Assembly: GCA_017622555.1 (NCBI GenBank)
Contig: JAGAQV010000027.1
Span: forward strand, 26,779-90,778
Direction of reading: 5' to 3'
From: Clostridia bacterium
GTDB lineage: Bacteria; Bacillota; Clostridia; Oscillospirales; Acutalibacteraceae
DNA: 64,000 nt
Below are positions 8,135 to 15,754 of the stretch, piece by piece. Made by a program: the position numbers and the translations under genes. Numbering within the stretch: position 1 is the stretch's first letter; each line of letters begins with the position of its first letter. A model generated the notes under the pieces. That model saw only the letters and a program-made list of their open reading frames with translations, was not told the origin of the DNA and did not search any database.

Positions 8135-8581
8135 ATGCAACCCGATAAGAAAACTTATGATAAAATGACTAAAAAAGCATCCCCACCGTCACCAAAGCTT
8201 AAAGACTGTAGTTTAGCATTTCTTGTTGGCGGTTTTATATGCACAATAGGTCAGCTTTTAATGTCACTTTACGGTGATGTTTTCGGCTTAAAAGAGGATG
8301 TTGTAAAAATGCTTGTGCCCGTTACTCTCATAACACTTGCGGCAATTTTAACAGGCTTTGGTGTTTTCGATAAAATTGCAAAATTTGCAGGCGCAGGGAC
8401 ATTGGTGCCAATTACAGGCTTTTCAAACGCTGTCGTTTCACCTGCAATTGAATTTAAAAGCGAGGGTTACGTTTTAGGTGTTGGTGCTAAAATTTTTACT
8501 ATTGCAGGTCCTGTTATTGTTTACGGTACGATTGCGAGTGTGATTTATGGTGTTATTTATTGGGTAACTACATTACTTTAA
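8135..8581 (+). CDS. spoVAC: stage V sporulation protein AC (SpoVAC)
   Basis: The 148-residue inner-membrane protein belongs to the SpoVA channel that moves Ca-dipicolinate into the forespore and out at germination. It has the family pattern: CSLAFLVGGFICTIGQLL (first helix), ILTGFGVFDKIAKFAGAG, TLVPITGFSNAVVSPAIEFK, EGYVLGVGAKIFTIAGPVIV and a final helix. The reading frame is open back to 8081, but the ATG at 8135 begins the family-like N-terminus and has GAGGTG 9 bases upstream. The gene is intact, with A/T-rich codons throughout. spoVAD, normally the next gene, is 21 kb away; spoVAE is not in the window. Its last 120 or so bases recur three times downstream in diverged form. Confidence 0.94.
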   Translation: MQPDKKTYDKMTKKASPPSPKLKDCSLAFLVGGFICTIGQLLMSLYGDVFGLKEDVVKMLVPVTLITLAAILTGFGVFDKIAKFAGAGTLVPITGFSNAVVSPAIEFKSEGYVLGVGAKIFTIAGPVIVYGTIASVIYGVIYWVTTLL

Positions 8582-8620
8582 CTAGTAATATTAAAAGACA
8601 TCATTTTCATAAGGATATTA

Positions 8621-8655
8621 AAAATCAGCAGAAGAATTGTTCTTCTGCTGATTTT
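8621..8655 (+). terminator. Rho-independent terminator after spoVAC
   Basis: A 15-bp stem (AAAATCAGCAGAAGA with TCTTCTGCTGATTTT) with a 5-base loop, 40 bases after the spoVAC stop. Its sequence differs from the terminators after the displaced spoVAC ends. Confidence 0.8.
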
Positions 8656-8825
8656 ATGTTATACTTATTGTAAAGATTTGGAATAACTGATTAAAAAAGA
8701 AAAAATATTTAATAACGGATATAATTTGTAACAGAAAAATAGTGTTTATTTTTCATTAAATAAACCAACGGTGTGTGTATTAAATAGATATTTTTGATAT
8801 AATCTTTTTTAAGGAGTGATTATTT

Positions 8826-9344
8826 ATGGACCAGATAAAAATAGGGAATTTTATTTCCGAAAACAGAAAAAAGCAAAATTTAACACAAGAACAATTAGCG
8901 GAACAATTAAACATTAGTAAAAACGCTGTTTCAAAATGGGAACGAGGCTTGAATCTTCCAGATGTTTCAATTATGCAAGATTTATGCGAAATATTAGGTA
9001 TAACATTAAACGAACTTTTTGTCGGCGAAAAAATAAATGACGACGAATATAAGCAAGTGGCCGATAAAAATCTTTTGAAAGCTTTAGACAATAGTTCTTT
9101 TACATTAAAAGAGAAAATCATGTTCTATAAAAAGAAATGGAGAAAAGAACATATATCTAAGTTTATTATCGGTTTTGTTATTTGGTTTGTGATATGCATA
9201 GCGTTAAAATTACAAAATGTGGAACATTACCTTATCGGTGCAGTTAGTGGAATATTGACAACTTTATTTTATGCTGTTTGTAATAATCAAATGATGATAT
9301 ATGTTGAAAACCATGTTTATAAAAAGACAGAAAAGAAAGATTAG
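8826..9344 (+). CDS. XRE-family helix-turn-helix protein with C-terminal membrane region
   Basis: The 172-residue protein starts with a Cro/C1-type DNA-binding domain (residues 5-62: IGNFISENRKKQNLTQEQLA, then NISKNAVSKWERGLNLPDVS). A charged linker follows, then two membrane helices (about residues 112-127 and 133-149) and a lysine-rich tail (KKTEKKD). It is probably a membrane-tethered regulator, a common clostridial architecture of unknown signal. AAGGAG precedes the ATG. It is the first gene of module A of the spoVAC-end array and stands alone on the plus strand. A second protein of similar design is encoded at 32941-33810. Confidence 0.85.
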   Translation: MDQIKIGNFISENRKKQNLTQEQLAEQLNISKNAVSKWERGLNLPDVSIMQDLCEILGITLNELFVGEKINDDEYKQVADKNLLKALDNSSFTLKEKIMFYKKKWRKEHISKFIIGFVIWFVICIALKLQNVEHYLIGAVSGILTTLFYAVCNNQMMIYVENHVYKKTEKKD

Positions 9345-9438
9345 CTTTTAAATTCAATAGGGGGTCGCGGAAATCAAAAATATTTGTACATACAAATGCG
9401 ATGCTGTTTCTTCTTTTCTTATCCACTAAAACAAAATT

Positions 9439-9467
9439 AAAACCTCGATGATTTTCATCGAGGTTTT
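9439..9467 (+). terminator. Rho-independent terminator after the XRE membrane regulator
   Basis: AAAACCTCGATGA and TCATCGAGGTTTT form a 13-bp stem around a 3-base loop. The DNA from 9468 to 9562 shows nothing else recognisable. Confidence 0.75.
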
Positions 9468-9562
9468 AAACATCTTTATAAAAATTGCTTTTACGGTGTT
9501 TTTTTTATTTGTTTTTAAATGGTGGTTACATACTTCATTGGGCATTTTTCATAAACTTTATA

Positions 9563-10501
9563 TCATAGCATTTTTGCAAGTTTTATTGCACCGTTTGTTA
9601 GAAATTGGATGTTTTCTTCACGATAAACTACATCTTTATTTGTATGTATTCTATCCATATACAGAGTTCCAAATAACTTTGATTTTTTTAACGCAGCAAC
9701 ACCGATTCCACCCTTGAAAGAGGCATTATCAGAAGGATAGAAAGCATTTTTTGTTATATCAACGGCAATTTCAGGTGTAGAAACAAATGCTTTTTTAAAT
9801 AGTTCTGCATATTTTTTAGTTGTTCTTTTTAGTGCAAATAAGATTGTTTCTCCGTCAGAAACGCAATCGAAATTGATAACAAGGGAGTTTTTCTTTATAT
9901 TTTTATGCTTAGAAGCAAATGATAAGGAACCAAAAAGTCCAGCTTCTTCAAGGTCGAAGAAAACAAAGGCTACCTTACTTTTTTGGTCTTCTGGTAGTTC
10001 TCTCATAATATCAAGTAAGGTTGTAACACCTGATGTGTTATCGTTTGCGGTGTGTTTGTTAGCAGGGCCACCTAATAATAAATACAGCAAAACCAAGTAA
10101 AAACTCTGCGATAAGAAATACGCTATTGCGTATGAAACATTTTCATTAATAGGAAGGAACGATACTGTAAAACCAGATAAAAAACCGATCGCAAAGGCAA
10201 GGATAAAGAATAATCCCACAATTAAAAACTGATACAGCAAATAAATCAAAAAGTTTTTGGGTGTTATAAAATTGGGGAAAGGAAGTCGAGCGCATGTATC
10301 GTAATGGGCAGTGTAGAGAACTTTCGCAGTGTCAGGCTCTCCGATAACAATATTTCTGGCGCCGAAGGCTCCTTTTTCAATCTTAAAATCATATCCATAG
10401 CGTTCTGCAACTTCTTTTACATATTCAATAAAAGCGGTTTTTTGCTTTTTTGTTTTTCTGACTTGGTATTTTTCAAATATTACTTTTGTTGTTTCTGTCA
10501 T
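9563..10501 (-). CDS. M28-family metallopeptidase with internal membrane helices
   Basis: The 312-residue protein keeps the two-zinc ligand set of M28 aminopeptidases: His66 (YTAHYD), Asp153 (TANDNTSG), Glu185-Glu186 (FFDLEEAGLFG), Asp212 (FDCVSDG) and His286 (IHTNKD). Between the first and second ligand are two or three hydrophobic segments (about residues 82-112 and 123-144), which would place the enzyme in the membrane. There is no signal peptide, so the catalytic side may face the cytoplasm. AAAGGAA precedes the ATG. It is in module A, on the opposite strand to the first regulator. Substrate unknown; a role in processing or degrading a small peptide is speculative. Confidence 0.85.
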   Translation of the reverse strand: MTETTKVIFEKYQVRKTKKQKTAFIEYVKEVAERYGYDFKIEKGAFGARNIVIGEPDTAKVLYTAHYDTCARLPFPNFITPKNFLIYLLYQFLIVGLFFILAFAIGFLSGFTVSFLPINENVSYAIAYFLSQSFYLVLLYLLLGGPANKHTANDNTSGVTTLLDIMRELPEDQKSKVAFVFFDLEEAGLFGSLSFASKHKNIKKNSLVINFDCVSDGETILFALKRTTKKYAELFKKAFVSTPEIAVDITKNAFYPSDNASFKGGIGVAALKKSKLFGTLYMDRIHTNKDVVYREENIQFLTNGAIKLAKML

Positions 10502-10594
10502 ATTTAAATTCCTTTAATATAGCGGTGCAACCTATGGTTCGCCATAATCATATAATATTTTACACCAAAATTAAAATATATCAACCCTTTTGTC

Positions 10595-10801
10595 TTAAAA
10601 GTAAAACAGTTCTTCAAATTTTTTGTCTAAAGCAGTGCAAATGACTAATGCAAGTTTCGCAGTAGGGCAAAATTGACCAGTTTCAATAGAACTAATTGTA
10701 TTTCGGGATACACCAACCATATCGGCCAACTGTTGTTGAGATAGATTTATTTCAGTTCTGACTTTTTTTAGATTGTTTTTTAAAACAAGTGAATCTTCCA
10801 T
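10595..10801 (-). CDS. small XRE-family transcriptional regulator
   Basis: This is a 68-residue single-domain helix-turn-helix protein (NLKKVRTEINLSQQQLADMV, then GVSRNTISSIETGQFCPTAK, ending ALDKKFEELFYF), typical of the short clostridial regulators such as YgzD/PlcR-N type. The reading frame extends 12 codons upstream, but the ATG at 10799-10801 is directly preceded by GGGGGATAAT, a strong Shine-Dalgarno, and fits the family start. That Shine-Dalgarno overlaps the stop of the preceding small membrane gene, so the two are translationally coupled. It probably regulates its own operon. Confidence 0.88.
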   Translation of the reverse strand: MEDSLVLKNNLKKVRTEINLSQQQLADMVGVSRNTISSIETGQFCPTAKLALVICTALDKKFEELFYF

Positions 10802-10802
10802 A

Positions 10803-11129
10803 TTATCCCCCGATATTGTCCAATATGTAAACCACAACGTGAAATATGCAAACTAGTCCCCAAAGAATTGATAAACCAATATCAGACTTCTTTTTCAGTA
10901 TTACTGCATCGATTATATTTTTGGTGAACGCCATACCGCAGTATATAATCCAAATATGTGTTGTGCTTCTGTCGAATATCGCCCCCTCGACAATCACCAT
11001 CACCATACAAATAAGACCACAAATACCTGAACTCGTAGCGTACGATCGTAAGTTAATCGTTGCTTCTCTTTCGTCTCCTTTTTTTTTGTTTTCCTCGCGG
11101 CTTTTTTGTAAAATATCATCTTTGTTCAT
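10803..11129 (-). CDS. small membrane protein, DUF6442-like (paralogue 1)
   Basis: The 108-residue protein starts MNKDDILQKSREENKKKGDE, a charged N-terminus, and then has three hydrophobic segments (about residues 35-52, 56-75 and 84-104). The start is chosen at 11129 because GGAGATTT lies just upstream; the frame is open 24 codons further. It is a clear paralogue of the product encoded at 11198-11521 (shared MNKD(D/E)IL(Q/A)KSREENK and an (I/L)EKKK-type motif before the last helix). Such genes are typically found with a small XRE regulator, as here, in clostridia. Assignment to DUF6442 is from memory of its length and N-terminal motif. Function unknown. Confidence 0.7.
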   Translation of the reverse strand: MNKDDILQKSREENKKKGDEREATINLRSYATSSGICGLICMVMVIVEGAIFDRSTTHIWIIYCGMAFTKNIIDAVILKKKSDIGLSILWGLVCIFHVVVYILDNIGG

Positions 11130-11197
11130 AATAAATCTCCTTTGTCCGCTCTTCTTTAATGCTGTTTTTAGTGTAAGCTTGTTTTTCATACATAGCC

Positions 11198-11521
11198 TCA
11201 AATCAGTTCAAATAGTAATTTTGTCATAAAGAGAATAAAGAAGATCACATTCACAATTGCACCTAGCCAGCCTAGTTTTTTCTTTTCAAATATGGCGAGC
11301 ACTAGCCCGTTGCTTGCGGTGATGCCCCAGTAAATGCTGAAACAACCGTAAAAAAGAATAACAGAATCTCCAAATATACCTTCCAGAAACGCGACAATGC
11401 AACACAAAGCCATACCGACTGCGCTGGCGATTGTTCCGGCTTTTTGCTGCAAATGCTTTTGCCGTTCATCCGCAGATTTGTTTTCTTCCCGACTCTTTGC
11501 CAATATTTCATCTTTATTCAT
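11198..11521 (-). CDS. small membrane protein, DUF6442-like (paralogue 2)
   Basis: A 107-residue paralogue of the product at 10803-11129: MNKDEILAKSREENKSADER, then three hydrophobic segments (about residues 30-47, 52-75, 84-105). GGAGATCAATC precedes the ATG at the right distance. It is transcribed first in a three-gene minus-strand set (paralogue 2, paralogue 1, XRE regulator). The duplication inside a module bounded by displaced spoVAC ends suggests recent accessory origin. Function unknown. Confidence 0.7.
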   Translation of the reverse strand: MNKDEILAKSREENKSADERQKHLQQKAGTIASAVGMALCCIVAFLEGIFGDSVILFYGCFSIYWGITASNGLVLAIFEKKKLGWLGAIVNVIFFILFMTKLLFELI

Positions 11522-11613
11522 GATTGATCTCCTTTGCCAAGTTTTCTGTGCACAATCACATTATAACAACTCCAAGTAAACTTGTCAAGAACTTTTTGCA
11601 AAGTTTTCTTGGC

Positions 11614-11647
11614 AAATTAATGTGTCCTATATTGACAGCAGCAGAGG
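11614..11647 (+). repeat. conserved arm preceding displaced spoVAC end 2
   Basis: These 34 bases match 14444-14477 with only two differences (by eye) and the arm at about 19147-19172 more loosely. The core TGTGTCCTATATTGACA has no counterpart in intact spoVAC, so it marks a boundary belonging to the modules rather than to the gene. Confidence 0.75.
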
Positions 11648-11763
11648 GTTATGTTTTAGGCGTTGGTGCGAAGATGTTTACAATAGCCGGCCCCGTGATT
11701 GTCTATGGCACAGTTGCAAGTGTAATTTATGGGGTTATTTATTGGATATATAAAATGATTTAA
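11641..11763 (+). pseudogene. displaced spoVAC 3' end, copy 2
   Basis: The frame reads AEGYVLGVGAKMFTIAGPV, IVYGTVASVIYGVIYW, IYKMI, stop: the last 40 residues of SpoVAC without the rest. Compared with intact spoVAC, the 81 bases 11668-11748 differ at 18 positions (hand count), nearly all synonymous, and the codons are richer in G/C at third positions. The same 81 bases match 19194-19274 with one difference. No start codon context or upstream coding sequence is present, so it is not a gene. It ends module A. Confidence 0.9.
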
Positions 11764-11795
11764 AACAAGGCTTGACCAAACGGTCAAGCCTTGTT
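11764..11795. terminator. terminator after displaced spoVAC end 2, shared with the SIS gene
   Basis: A 14-bp perfect stem (AACAAGGCTTGACC with GGTCAAGCCTTGTT, 4-base loop). It serves both strands, as the minus-strand SIS gene ends 2 bases away. Its core GCTTGACCAAA-CGGTCAAGC recurs after displaced end 4. Confidence 0.85.
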
Positions 11796-11797
11796 CG

Positions 11798-12424
11798 TTA
11801 TATATCAAAGAAATATGCTTCCACCGTTGCGCAAAGGTAATGGTAGATCGGCAGATGTAATTCCTGGATTTTATATGTTTCCATTCCCGGGGCGCATATG
11901 CAGATGTCGGCGATTTCCTTTAGTTTTCCACCGGCACTACCGGTCAGTCCGATCACATGAATCCCGGAGGCCTTGGCGATCTCTGCTGCTGCACAAACAT
12001 TTTTTGCATTGCCTGAAGTGCTTATGCAAATGAGAATATCGCCCTTATTACCCAGCCCGAAAACGCTTTGGGCATAAATAAGATCCGGGTCGATATCATT
12101 GCAAACAGCACTATTTAGTGCAGTTAAGGAACATAGAGATAATGCAGGGAGTCCACATTGCAACTTATCAAGAAGTTCTGCATTCAAAGACGGATACTGT
12201 TCCAGTATGCGTTTTTTGAGACTTCCTTTTATAGGGCGTTTTTTTAAAAAGCCCTTCATAAGTTCCCCAACAATATGATCAGCATCTGCACAACTGCCAC
12301 CATTGCCGCAGGCCATAACCTTTTTGCCGTCGGAATAGCAGTGAATCAATGCTTCTGCAGCTTGTTGGATGGTTTCTTTACAAGCAAACAGGGATGGATA
12401 ACGGTTTAATAATTCATTCAACAT
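11798..12424 (-). CDS. SIS-domain phosphosugar isomerase, GmhA-like
   Basis: The 208-residue protein has a SIS fold with the GmhA (sedoheptulose-7-phosphate isomerase) look: GKKVMACGNGGSCADADHIV near residues 33-52, GDILICISTSGNAKNVCAAA near 128-147, HVIGLTGSAGGKLKEIADIC, and C-terminal IQELHLPIYHYLCATVEAYF (HE/HLP segment). An insertion around residues 60-85 (KKRPIKGSLKKRILEQYPSL) is also seen in GmhA-like proteins that are not lipopolysaccharide enzymes. In this Gram-positive setting, beside a ROK kinase (9-base gap) and an AraC regulator, it likely isomerises a phosphorylated sugar in a catabolic route. The substrate cannot be read from sequence. Confidence 0.82.
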   Translation of the reverse strand: MLNELLNRYPSLFACKETIQQAAEALIHCYSDGKKVMACGNGGSCADADHIVGELMKGFLKKRPIKGSLKKRILEQYPSLNAELLDKLQCGLPALSLCSLTALNSAVCNDIDPDLIYAQSVFGLGNKGDILICISTSGNAKNVCAAAEIAKASGIHVIGLTGSAGGKLKEIADICICAPGMETYKIQELHLPIYHYLCATVEAYFFDI

Positions 12425-12433
12425 ATCAATACC

Positions 12434-13381
12434 TCACAGTAGTGCTGTAGCAACAGCGGCATAATCTCCGATACGTTCGCCAAGGGCGGCCGAACGTATC
12501 CGGCAATGGCCAGCAGAGGCAGCGAGTGCTTCTTGTTCAATCACAGCGAGAGCGCTGGGCCAAAGCAAATCGTGGCATCTGCTAAAAATACTTCCAAGTA
12601 CAATAACTTCGGGGTCTAGAAGATCGATGATTATGGATAATCCTTTGCCAAGATATTCGCCACAAACACGATAGACGGCCAGTGCGGTTTCATCTCCTGC
12701 TTTGGCAGCATCTGCTACGGACTTTGCGGTTACATCCTTTGGTGTCATACCCTTTTGGAAATACATAGGGTAAATACCCTTCTGGATCTTTTCCAAAGCC
12801 ATGGTATATCCAAGCTGGGAAAGTCCGTTTCCACTACAAAAACCCTCGAAAGATCCTGCTTTACCATAACCAACCGGCCCAAAACGGTCAAGGCGTATAT
12901 GCCCAACTTCACCTGCGTTATTGCTGGCGCCACAGTATAGCTCTCCATTCAGGATCAAACCGGCGCCAAGCCCTGTGCCGAAAGTCAAAAATACAACGTT
13001 TTGCGCTCCTCGGCCGGCACCGAATTTCCATTCTGCCAAGGCGCAAGCGTTGGCATCATTTTGCAGTTTGACGGGTACACCATAATGATTTGATAAAATC
13101 TTTACGATCTCCACATGATCCCAACCGGGCAGGTTAGGAGGACCTAAGATCACGCCCTTTTGGGAGTCCAGCGGACCGCCACAGGAAATACCAATGGCAT
13201 CGGGTTTACCATCCGCAATACTGTCAGCCAGAAGAATGAGTTTTTGAATCATTTTCTCGGGGGTGATTTGCAAATCTGTAGGAATCGTTTCGGTTCGCAG
13301 CAGTTCAATATGATTCCCATCCCAAAGGGCGGTAGTTACAGCACATTTGGTGCCGCCAATATCAAAAGCTAATATTTTCAT
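12434..13381 (-). CDS. ROK-family sugar kinase
   Basis: This 315-residue protein has the ROK kinase layout: phosphate-binding LAFDIGGTKCAV at residues 3-14, catalytic-region DANACALAEWKFGAGRGAQN near residues 124-143, TFGTGLGAGLILNGELY, and GEVGHIRLDRFGP near 178-190. The usual ROK zinc motif (CxCGxxGCxE) is not present after GHIRL; the segment reads GYGKAGSFEGFCSGNGL, so zinc binding may be lost or altered. No N-terminal HTH is present, so it is a kinase not a repressor. It is transcribed with the SIS isomerase and divergently from an AraC regulator, suggesting kinase plus isomerase in one sugar pathway. Codons are more G/C-rich than the flanking core genes. Confidence 0.86.
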   Translation of the reverse strand: MKILAFDIGGTKCAVTTALWDGNHIELLRTETIPTDLQITPEKMIQKLILLADSIADGKPDAIGISCGGPLDSQKGVILGPPNLPGWDHVEIVKILSNHYGVPVKLQNDANACALAEWKFGAGRGAQNVVFLTFGTGLGAGLILNGELYCGASNNAGEVGHIRLDRFGPVGYGKAGSFEGFCSGNGLSQLGYTMALEKIQKGIYPMYFQKGMTPKDVTAKSVADAAKAGDETALAVYRVCGEYLGKGLSIIIDLLDPEVIVLGSIFSRCHDLLWPSALAVIEQEALAASAGHCRIRSAALGERIGDYAAVATALL

Positions 13382-13651
13382 AGCATTTCTTCTCCATTAA
13401 TCTTTTGGGAATATTCAGTAAACAGCACCTGATCCCAATTAGATGTATTGTCTGCGCCATTGCCACATGGGATCTAAATGAGCATTTCCAACCAAATAAT
13501 AAGTGTCTCTTTTCATTTTAACATAACCCCTTACAGAATACGTTTTTATTTTATTATACCTAAAATAAAAAAGCAGACAATGTCTTTACTTTGATAGGTA
13601 TTGTTTTTTTTTACGATTTTTGGTATACTCATATTAAGGAGATGTGTTAGA

Positions 13652-14443
13652 ATGAAAAAACTATCTAAAAGTACGTTTATCGGTAACAATGACATGGTCG
13701 CCTCTCAAAAACATATTACAGGAAACCATTCTGCCCATTTTCATGAATTTTGCGAGATAGAATACGTATTGAATGGAAGCGGTAGCTGCATACTAAACGG
13801 TCAAACCTTTGAGATGAAAAAGGGGATGTTGTTTTTTATGACACCGTTGGACTGTCATAGTGTAAAATCTAAAGGGGTGGAGGTTATCAATGTAATGTTT
13901 TCGGAGCAACTTGTTGATTTTTCAACACTGAAGCCGTTCTTCCTTTATTCATCACCGAAAGCAATTGCCATTGAGCCGCAAATGCAACCATTTTTTGAAA
14001 TGCTTTTAACCGAAATAACACAGGCAGGTAATCAAAGGCAGTACTGTGCAACTTTGTTGAAATGTCTTTTGCTGAAATTATCTCAGTTATTGCCATCATT
14101 AGGGGCTCAAAATTTAAGCGATTCGGTTTCTAAAATGCATTTTTATGCGTTATATCATTTTCAGAATAATGCAACATTAAGTGCTGCGGCAAAATATGCC
14201 GGGTTAACACCCTCCTATGCTTCTGCGCTTTTCAAAAAGGAAATGCAGGTGAATTATGGGGAGTACATAGATTCACTGAGATTTAATCATGCGAAAAAAA
14301 TGCTGATCTGTTCCACACTCTCTGTTTCGGAAATTTGCGCAGAAAGTGGCTTTGAAGATGTTCCAAATTTTTTAAGAAGATTCAAAATGCGCTTTGGCAT
14401 AACGCCAACCCAGTTCCGAAAGGAACTCGTTACATCCCAATAG
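13652..14443 (+). CDS. AraC-family transcriptional regulator of module B
   Basis: The 263-residue protein has an N-terminal cupin sensor (HSAHFHEFCEIEYVLNGSGS, FEMKKGMLFFMTP) and a C-terminal double helix-turn-helix (SAAAKYAGLTPSYASALFKK, then SVSEICAESGFEDVPNFLRR, FKMRFGITPTQFRKE). The frame opens 17 codons earlier, but the ATG at 13652 has AAGGAG upstream. It is divergent from the ROK/SIS pair across about 270 bases and most likely controls them. The stop codon is immediately followed by the conserved arm of displaced spoVAC end 3. Confidence 0.88.
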   Translation: MKKLSKSTFIGNNDMVASQKHITGNHSAHFHEFCEIEYVLNGSGSCILNGQTFEMKKGMLFFMTPLDCHSVKSKGVEVINVMFSEQLVDFSTLKPFFLYSSPKAIAIEPQMQPFFEMLLTEITQAGNQRQYCATLLKCLLLKLSQLLPSLGAQNLSDSVSKMHFYALYHFQNNATLSAAAKYAGLTPSYASALFKKEMQVNYGEYIDSLRFNHAKKMLICSTLSVSEICAESGFEDVPNFLRRFKMRFGITPTQFRKELVTSQ

Positions 14444-14477
14444 AAATTACTGTGTTCTATATTGACAGCAGCAGAGG
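14444..14477 (+). repeat. conserved arm preceding displaced spoVAC end 3
   Basis: It starts on the base after the AraC stop codon and matches 11614-11647 at 32 of 34 positions. The shared core TGTGT(C/T)CTATATTGACA is outside spoVAC homology. Confidence 0.75.
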
Positions 14478-14596
14478 TCTGGATCTTAGGCCTCGGCGCA
14501 AAGATGTTTACAATAGCAGGACCAGTGATCGTGTACGGTATCTCTGCGTCCGTGGTGTATGGACTGATATATTGGTTATGGACCTTCATTTTATAG
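14471..14596 (+). pseudogene. displaced spoVAC 3' end, copy 3
   Basis: The frame reads AEVWILGLGAKMFTIAGPV, IVYGISASVVYGLIYW, LWTFIL, stop: the last 41 or so residues of SpoVAC. It is the most diverged of the displaced ends and uses G/C-rich codons, so it appears to derive from a different donor spoVAC than copies 2 and 4. No start or upstream coding part is present. It ends module B. Confidence 0.88.
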
Positions 14597-14624
14597 AATT
14601 ATGTCAGGATAAAATACAGAGTAT

Positions 14625-14658
14625 GCATAGGTGCAAGTAACACGTCTTGCACTTATGC
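14625..14658 (+). terminator. terminator after displaced spoVAC end 3
   Basis: GCATAGGTGCAAG (14625-14637) pairs with CTTGCACTTATGC (14646-14658) with one G-T pair, followed by TTTTTTT. Confidence 0.8.
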
Positions 14659-14715
14659 TTTTTTTGTGTTATATTGAATGCATGAAAGGTCGATAGCAAA
14701 AAAAGGGGTGATAGG

Positions 14716-15681
14716 ATGAATAAAGAGATGTTGGCTTATTTACAAGGGATTACTGCTGAGGAAAAAGCAATCCTGGATGGAAAATCCTCCATTGACCGCG
14801 ACATTTATATGCAGGGGCAATCTAACACCGTTAATGCAAAGAAGCTTCTTGCGGCCGGCAAGCTGATCACGATTCGTCCCCATACCCGTTTTATACATTT
14901 TCCGGAGCATACACACGACTATGTGGAAGTGGTATATATGTGTGCCGGACAGACGACCCATATTGTCAATGGCAAGACCATAATTTTGGAACAGGGGGAT
15001 CTTTTGTTTCTCAGTCAGAGTGTGACCCATGAGGTTTGCAAAGCGGAGGAGGAAGATGTAGCGGTTAATTTTATCGTGTTGCCTGATTTCTTTGCCACGA
15101 CTTTGATTGCCATTGGTGAAGAGGAAACACCCCTTAGAAAGTTTCTTGTGGACTGCCTTTGTGGACAGAACACCGGGAGGGGATACCTGCATTTCAATGT
15201 TTCCGGCCTAAAACCGATTCAAAACCTGGTAGAAAATCTTCTTTGGACGCTTCTTGAGGAAACACCCAACAGACGGAAAATAAGCCAGACAACCATGGCA
15301 CTGCTGTTTTTGCAGTTGATGGGATACACGGAAATGCTTGCAAATGAAGATCAAGAAGATGCAGCGGTATTTCAGGTGCTTCGCTATGTGGAAACCAACT
15401 ATGTCCAAGGCAGCTTTGCGGAGATTTCCCAAAGGCTGCACTACGATCCATCCTGGCTCTCCCGTGAGATCAAACGGGAAACCGGAAAGACCTATACCCG
15501 ATTGGTGCAGGAAAAGCGGCTTGCGCAGGCTGCATTTCTGCTGAAAAACACGGATCGGAATGTGGCGGATATTTCTGCTGCGGTGGGATATGAAAATATT
15601 AGTTATTTCCACCGTATCTTTGCGGAGGCTTATGGAATGTCACCTAGGGATTACCGGTTGCAAGAGAGGACACTAATTTAG
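14716..15681 (+). CDS. AraC-family regulator of the rhamnose operon (RhaR/RhaS-like)
   Basis: A 321-residue regulator with an N-terminal cupin (HFPEHTHDYVEVVYMCAGQT, LEQGDLLFLSQSVTHEV, roughly residues 60-110) and a C-terminal AraC DNA-binding domain (GSFAEISQRLHYDPSWLSRE, IKRETGKTYTRLVQEKR, NVADISAAVGYENISYFHRI, FAEAYGMSPRDYR). GGGGTGATAGG precedes the ATG. It is 73 bases upstream of rhaB on the same strand and is very probably the L-rhamnose-responsive activator. It opens module C. Codons are clearly more G/C-rich than in the core genes on either side, pointing to horizontal origin. Confidence 0.9.
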   Translation: MNKEMLAYLQGITAEEKAILDGKSSIDRDIYMQGQSNTVNAKKLLAAGKLITIRPHTRFIHFPEHTHDYVEVVYMCAGQTTHIVNGKTIILEQGDLLFLSQSVTHEVCKAEEEDVAVNFIVLPDFFATTLIAIGEEETPLRKFLVDCLCGQNTGRGYLHFNVSGLKPIQNLVENLLWTLLEETPNRRKISQTTMALLFLQLMGYTEMLANEDQEDAAVFQVLRYVETNYVQGSFAEISQRLHYDPSWLSREIKRETGKTYTRLVQEKRLAQAAFLLKNTDRNVADISAAVGYENISYFHRIFAEAYGMSPRDYRLQERTLI

Positions 15682-15691
15682 AAAACAAAAG

Positions 15692-15754
15692 ACCTCCTGT
15701 TTTTCCTGCTACCATGCTAAAATAGTAGCAGTATGGAAAGTAGGAGGTTTTTTT
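15692..15754 (+). promoter_or_regulatory. hairpin overlapping the rhaB ribosome binding site
   Basis: ACCTCCT (15692-15698) pairs with AGGAGGT (15742-15748), and inside it CTGCTAC (15706-15712) pairs with GTAGCAG (15725-15731), with TTTCC/GGAAA partly extending the stem. The outer 3' arm is the rhaB Shine-Dalgarno and is followed by TTTTTTT just before the GTG start. The structure looks like a terminator for the regulator gene that would also hide the rhaB ribosome binding site. The inner repeat could instead be an AraC-protein binding site. Confidence 0.6.

Noticed and set aside
10595-11521. Toxin-antitoxin system
   Set aside because: A small XRE protein beside small proteins can suggest one, but the partners are three-helix membrane proteins with a conserved charged N-terminus and no known toxin motif.
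11524-11763. 79-codon open frame ending in SpoVAC-like residues
   Set aside because: The first half has no family resemblance and crosses the conserved arm and an opposite-strand gene start; only the last 40 codons match SpoVAC. It is a displaced gene end, not a gene.
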